Positions 5,926 to 7,830 of a stretch of DNA of 7,830 nt are shown here, piece by piece; within the stretch, counting starts at the first letter, position 1, and each line of letters opens with the position of its first letter. The stretch comes from CAUTVF01 sp963541805 (GTDB lineage Bacteria > Pseudomonadota > Alphaproteobacteria > Rs-D84 > CASDRH01). The notes under the pieces are model-generated. The model saw only the letters and a list, made by a program, of their open reading frames with translations. It had not been told where the DNA came from and made no database searches. The stretch spans positions 1 through 7,830 of the forward strand of contig CAUTVF010000044.1 in NCBI GenBank assembly GCA_963541805.1, written 5' to 3'. The position numbers were made by a program, and so were the translations under genes.

Positions 5926-6242
5926 TTTTGCCTCTTATTTTTTGGTTCTGGTAATTCTTTATAGGTTACGGTAATTAAATCAATCATAAACTGAGAGTCT
6001 TCTATGTCTTCAACTAAAAAATAATCTTTTGCTCCCTTATATGGCGGGGCCATTAACGGATTTCCTAACAAATTCTTTGCTCCAACAGTTGGCTTTAAAA
6101 AAAATTGGTTATCACATATAAGGGCAACAACCTTATCTTTGTAATAAAAAGCATACTCTCCAAACATCTTTTTTGCACTTATACCTGGAAGCAAACTTAA
6201 ACTATCCATTACATAATTTATAAAATCGTTCGATGTAGACAT
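5922..6242 (-). CDS. Stand-alone TfoX N-terminal-domain protein
   Basis: This 106-residue protein consists only of the TfoX/Sxy N-terminal domain. Signatures are KKMFGEYAFYYKDK (24-37), ALICDNQFFLKPT (40-52) and APPYKGAKDYFLV (65-77), ending in a basic ELPEPKNKRQK tail. Full-length TfoX of gammaproteobacteria (about 200 residues) adds a C-terminal helical domain and controls competence. Short N-domain proteins are widespread and their role is unknown, so competence should not be assumed. The ATG at 6242 lies ten bases after the encoded CCA end of tRNA-Leu, with no Shine-Dalgarno. After tRNA processing the message would be nearly leaderless. The stop overlaps the tig start. Coding is firm; function is open. 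Confidence 0.9.
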   Translation of the reverse strand: MSTSNDFINYVMDSLSLLPGISAKKMFGEYAFYYKDKVVALICDNQFFLKPTVGAKNLLGNPLMAPPYKGAKDYFLVEDIEDSQFMIDLITVTYKELPEPKNKRQK

Positions 6243-6252
6243 GACAATTACA

Positions 6253-6336
6253 TGGTGCGGGTAGAGGGACTTGAACCCACATGAGTTTCCTCGTTAGCTC
6301 CTAAGGCTAATGCGTCTACCATTTCGCCATACCCGC
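6253..6336 (-). tRNA. tRNA-Leu (anticodon UAG), CCA encoded
   Basis: The minus strand folds into a class II tRNA. The acceptor stem is GCGGGTA with TACCCGC, discriminator A, followed by an encoded CCA (6255-6253). The D arm carries GGTAGAC. The anticodon stem is TTAGC with GCTAA around loop CTTAGGA, giving anticodon UAG, which reads CUN leucine codons. A variable arm GAG-GAAA-CTC is typical of tRNA-Leu. The T loop is TTCAAGT. The T stem GTGGG/CCCTC contains a U-U mismatch at its second pair. It sits six bases after the gapR stop codon and ten before the TfoX-N start, so it is probably cut out of the operon transcript. Confidence 0.96.
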
Positions 6337-6342
6337 AAAGAT

Positions 6343-6594
6343 TTATATGTTTAATGCAGAACGATATGTGCCAAGTAATTCATCTTGCTCATGGCGATCG
6401 TCTTCATCCATTTTTTTCAATCTTAATATTTGCCTGATTATCGATATATCAAAACCTTTCATTTTTGCTTCTGTCAATATGTCTTTTATATCATTCCTGA
6501 TGTTTGTAATTTCTTCTTCCAATCTTTCAATTCTTGAAATGAAATCTGTTAATTGTTCTGCTGAAAAAGATGCATTTGCTTTAATTTTTGCCAT
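6343..6594 (-). CDS. gapR: GapR nucleoid-associated protein (DUF2312)
   Basis: GapR is an alphaproteobacterial DNA-binding protein. In Caulobacter it clamps overtwisted DNA ahead of polymerases and helps topoisomerases; that function is carried over from the family. The 83 residues match the usual length. Visible signatures are the N-terminal SAEQLTDFISRIERLEEE coiled coil (11-28), DIKDILTEAKMKGFD (35-49), then LRLKKMD (57-63) and a final helix ending SALNI. Lys and Arg along these helices would line the DNA channel. The ATG at 6594 has an AAAGGG six bases upstream. It is the first gene of the long minus-strand run and is divergent from pyk. DUF2312 genes beside pyk are a known alphaproteobacterial arrangement, which supports both calls. 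Confidence 0.95.
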   Translation of the reverse strand: MAKIKANASFSAEQLTDFISRIERLEEEITNIRNDIKDILTEAKMKGFDISIIRQILRLKKMDEDDRHEQDELLGTYRSALNI

Positions 6595-6611
6595 ATCTAA
6601 CCCTTTTTTGC

Positions 6612-6639
6612 TTGATTGTTAATTTAGCATTTATATAAT
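6612..6639 (+). promoter_or_regulatory. Promoter of pyk
   Basis: TTGATT (6612-6617) and a perfect TATAAT (6634-6639) are separated by 16 bases. The start would be near 6646, giving a leader of about 110 bases before the ATG at 6755. I see no riboswitch-like structure in that leader, only a weak ATTTT-CTG-AAAAT hairpin. Confidence 0.6.
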
Positions 6640-6693
6640 GAATGTCCTATTGCACTAAATTTCAATTTTCTGAAAATAATATGCTGTGTTCAA

Positions 6694-6720
6694 AGTATAT
6701 TAAGTTTTCTGTTTGGGCAA
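6694..6720 (-). promoter_or_regulatory. Possible promoter of the gapR operon
   Basis: On the minus strand TTGCCC (6720-6715) and TATACT (6699-6694) are 15 bases apart. The start would be near 6687, giving a leader of about 93 bases. The -35 match is only moderate. If correct, the gapR and pyk promoters fire toward each other and their transcripts overlap over about 40 bases. Confidence 0.3.
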
Positions 6721-6754
6721 GTAAAAAAATAAAAAATCAGATGAAAGGTAAACT

Positions 6755-7830
6755 ATGATAAAAAGGAAAATGTCTATAGATGAATATTTTAGAAAGACAA
6801 AAATAATTGCAACGGTTGGTCCTGCAACCGAAAGCAGTGATATGTTAGAGAAATTAATTGAATCAGGTGTATCGATATTTAGATTTAATTTTTCTCATGA
6901 TGATATAACGGTTCAAGGTCCTAAGGCTGACAGAATTAAGGAGTTGTCAAAAAAATACAATCGCCATATAACTTTTTTTGCTGATTTACAGGGGCCAAAA
7001 TTAAGACTTGGGACCTTTAAAGGGGGAGAGGCAACCATTGTTGAGGGTCAAGATTTTATTGTTGATAATAACCCTGAGGAGGGCGATAGTACACGCGTTT
7101 ATTTACCACATCTTGATATTTTGAAAACTTTGAAAGTTGGAGAAAGGGTTTTGGTTGCTGATGGTAAGTTGCAATTAAAAGTGAAAGAACGAATTAATGA
7201 TACAACAATTAAAACAACGGTTGTTGTTGGTGGAATTATAAAGAACAAAAAAGGATTTAATTTACCAGATACTATTTTAGAATCTTTTTGTTTGACTGAA
7301 AAAGATAAAAAGAATTTGCAAGATATAAAAAATCATGGCGGTTTTGATGTCGTTGCGCTGTCTTTTGTTCAAACACCGGATGATATTATCGAGGCGCGTA
7401 AGATAATTGGGGATGATATGTATATTATTTCTAAATTTGAGCGACCAACTGTTTTACTGTCAGAAAATTTTGAAAAGATGGTAGAACTATCGGATATTGT
7501 TATGTTGGCTCGTGGTGATTTAGGTGTTGAGATTGGCCCTGAAAAAGTACCTGCTGCGCAAAAGCGGACGATCGCAATGTGTGCAAAAGTTGGTCGTCCT
7601 GTAATTGTTGCAACGCATATGTTGGAATCAATGATTAATATTCCATTTCCAACACGTGCTGAGGCAACTGATGTTGCTAATGCTGCTTTTGAGGGGGCTG
7701 ATTGTACAATGTTATCTGAAGAAACAGCGATGGGATTGTATCCTGCAGCATCTGTTAAAACTATGAGTAATATTTTATCAGAAGCTGAACAGAATGAACG
7801 CTATATTGATTACATGAATTTGTATTTAGA
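6755..7830 (+). CDS. pyk: Pyruvate kinase, 3' end outside the window
   Basis: Pyruvate kinase makes pyruvate and ATP from phosphoenolpyruvate and ADP, the last step of glycolysis. The first 358 residues are present; full-length enzymes have about 470-480. Motifs are in order: KIIATVGPAT (16-25), FRFNFSHD (42-49), FADLQGPKLRLG (75-86), the B domain around VADGKL (134-139), KGFNLPDT (166-173), then SKFER with Lys227 and metal ligand Glu229, ARGDLGVE (252-259, metal ligand Asp255) and ATHMLESM (286-293). The regulatory C-domain is only begun. AAAGG lies six bases before the ATG at 6755. A second in-frame ATG at 6770 has a GGA too close to be preferred. The frame is intact to the edge. It is divergent from gapR. 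Confidence 0.96.
   Translation, partial: MIKRKMSIDEYFRKTKIIATVGPATESSDMLEKLIESGVSIFRFNFSHDDITVQGPKADRIKELSKKYNRHITFFADLQGPKLRLGTFKGGEATIVEGQDFIVDNNPEEGDSTRVYLPHLDILKTLKVGERVLVADGKLQLKVKERINDTTIKTTVVVGGIIKNKKGFNLPDTILESFCLTEKDKKNLQDIKNHGGFDVVALSFVQTPDDIIEARKIIGDDMYIISKFERPTVLLSENFEKMVELSDIVMLARGDLGVEIGPEKVPAAQKRTIAMCAKVGRPVIVATHMLESMINIPFPTRAEATDVANAAFEGADCTMLSEETAMGLYPAASVKTMSNILSEAEQNERYIDYMNLYL

Noticed and set aside
5922..6242. Natural-competence regulator (TfoX/Sxy)
   Set aside because: Only the N-terminal domain is present, at 106 residues; such short proteins are common in non-competent bacteria, so the competence role cannot be transferred.
1..7830. CRISPR array, toxin-antitoxin pair, insertion sequence or other accessory system
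   Set aside because: No repeated units, transposase, terminal inverted repeats or toxin-like ORF pairs were found; nearly all genes are housekeeping.

Overview
The window is AT-rich and looks like a low-GC alphaproteobacterium, possibly an uncultured host-associated or gut lineage. A GapR (DUF2312) gene lying head to head with pyruvate kinase is an arrangement known from alphaproteobacteria. Several promoters begin with CTTGAC and have short spacers, as in housekeeping promoters described for Caulobacter. The species cannot be read from the sequence alone.

Layout, left to right. Positions 1-110 hold no gene but carry a promoter-like element firing leftward out of the window, with a run of eight G in its spacer. 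The cysteine-free ribosomal protein bL36 gene (minus, 172-303) follows, with its own promoter and terminator. On the plus strand come three single-gene units. The first is a regulator with two helix-turn-helix domains and a LexA-like C-terminus (494-1471). The second is EF-Tu (1631-2809). The third is the nucleoid protein HU (2964-3236). tuf and hup each have a clear intrinsic terminator.

From 6594 down to 3274 the minus strand is one tightly packed run: gapR, tRNA-Leu(UAG), a TfoX-N-domain protein, trigger factor, a CvpA-family membrane protein and two small unrecognised ORFs. Gaps are 6, 10, -4, 23, 2 and -4 bases. The tRNA is therefore probably cut out of a protein-coding transcript. The last two ORFs may be one gene split by a frameshift. 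Divergent from gapR, pyruvate kinase (pyk) starts at 6755 and runs off the right edge.

The content is mostly housekeeping: translation (bL36, EF-Tu, tRNA-Leu), protein folding (trigger factor), chromosome architecture (HU, GapR) and glycolysis (Pyk). I found no mobile element, CRISPR array or defence system. The points most worth checking are the G-tract promoter, the tRNA embedded in an operon, the unrecognised split pair after cvpA, and the tandem-HTH regulator with an apparently inactive S24 domain.
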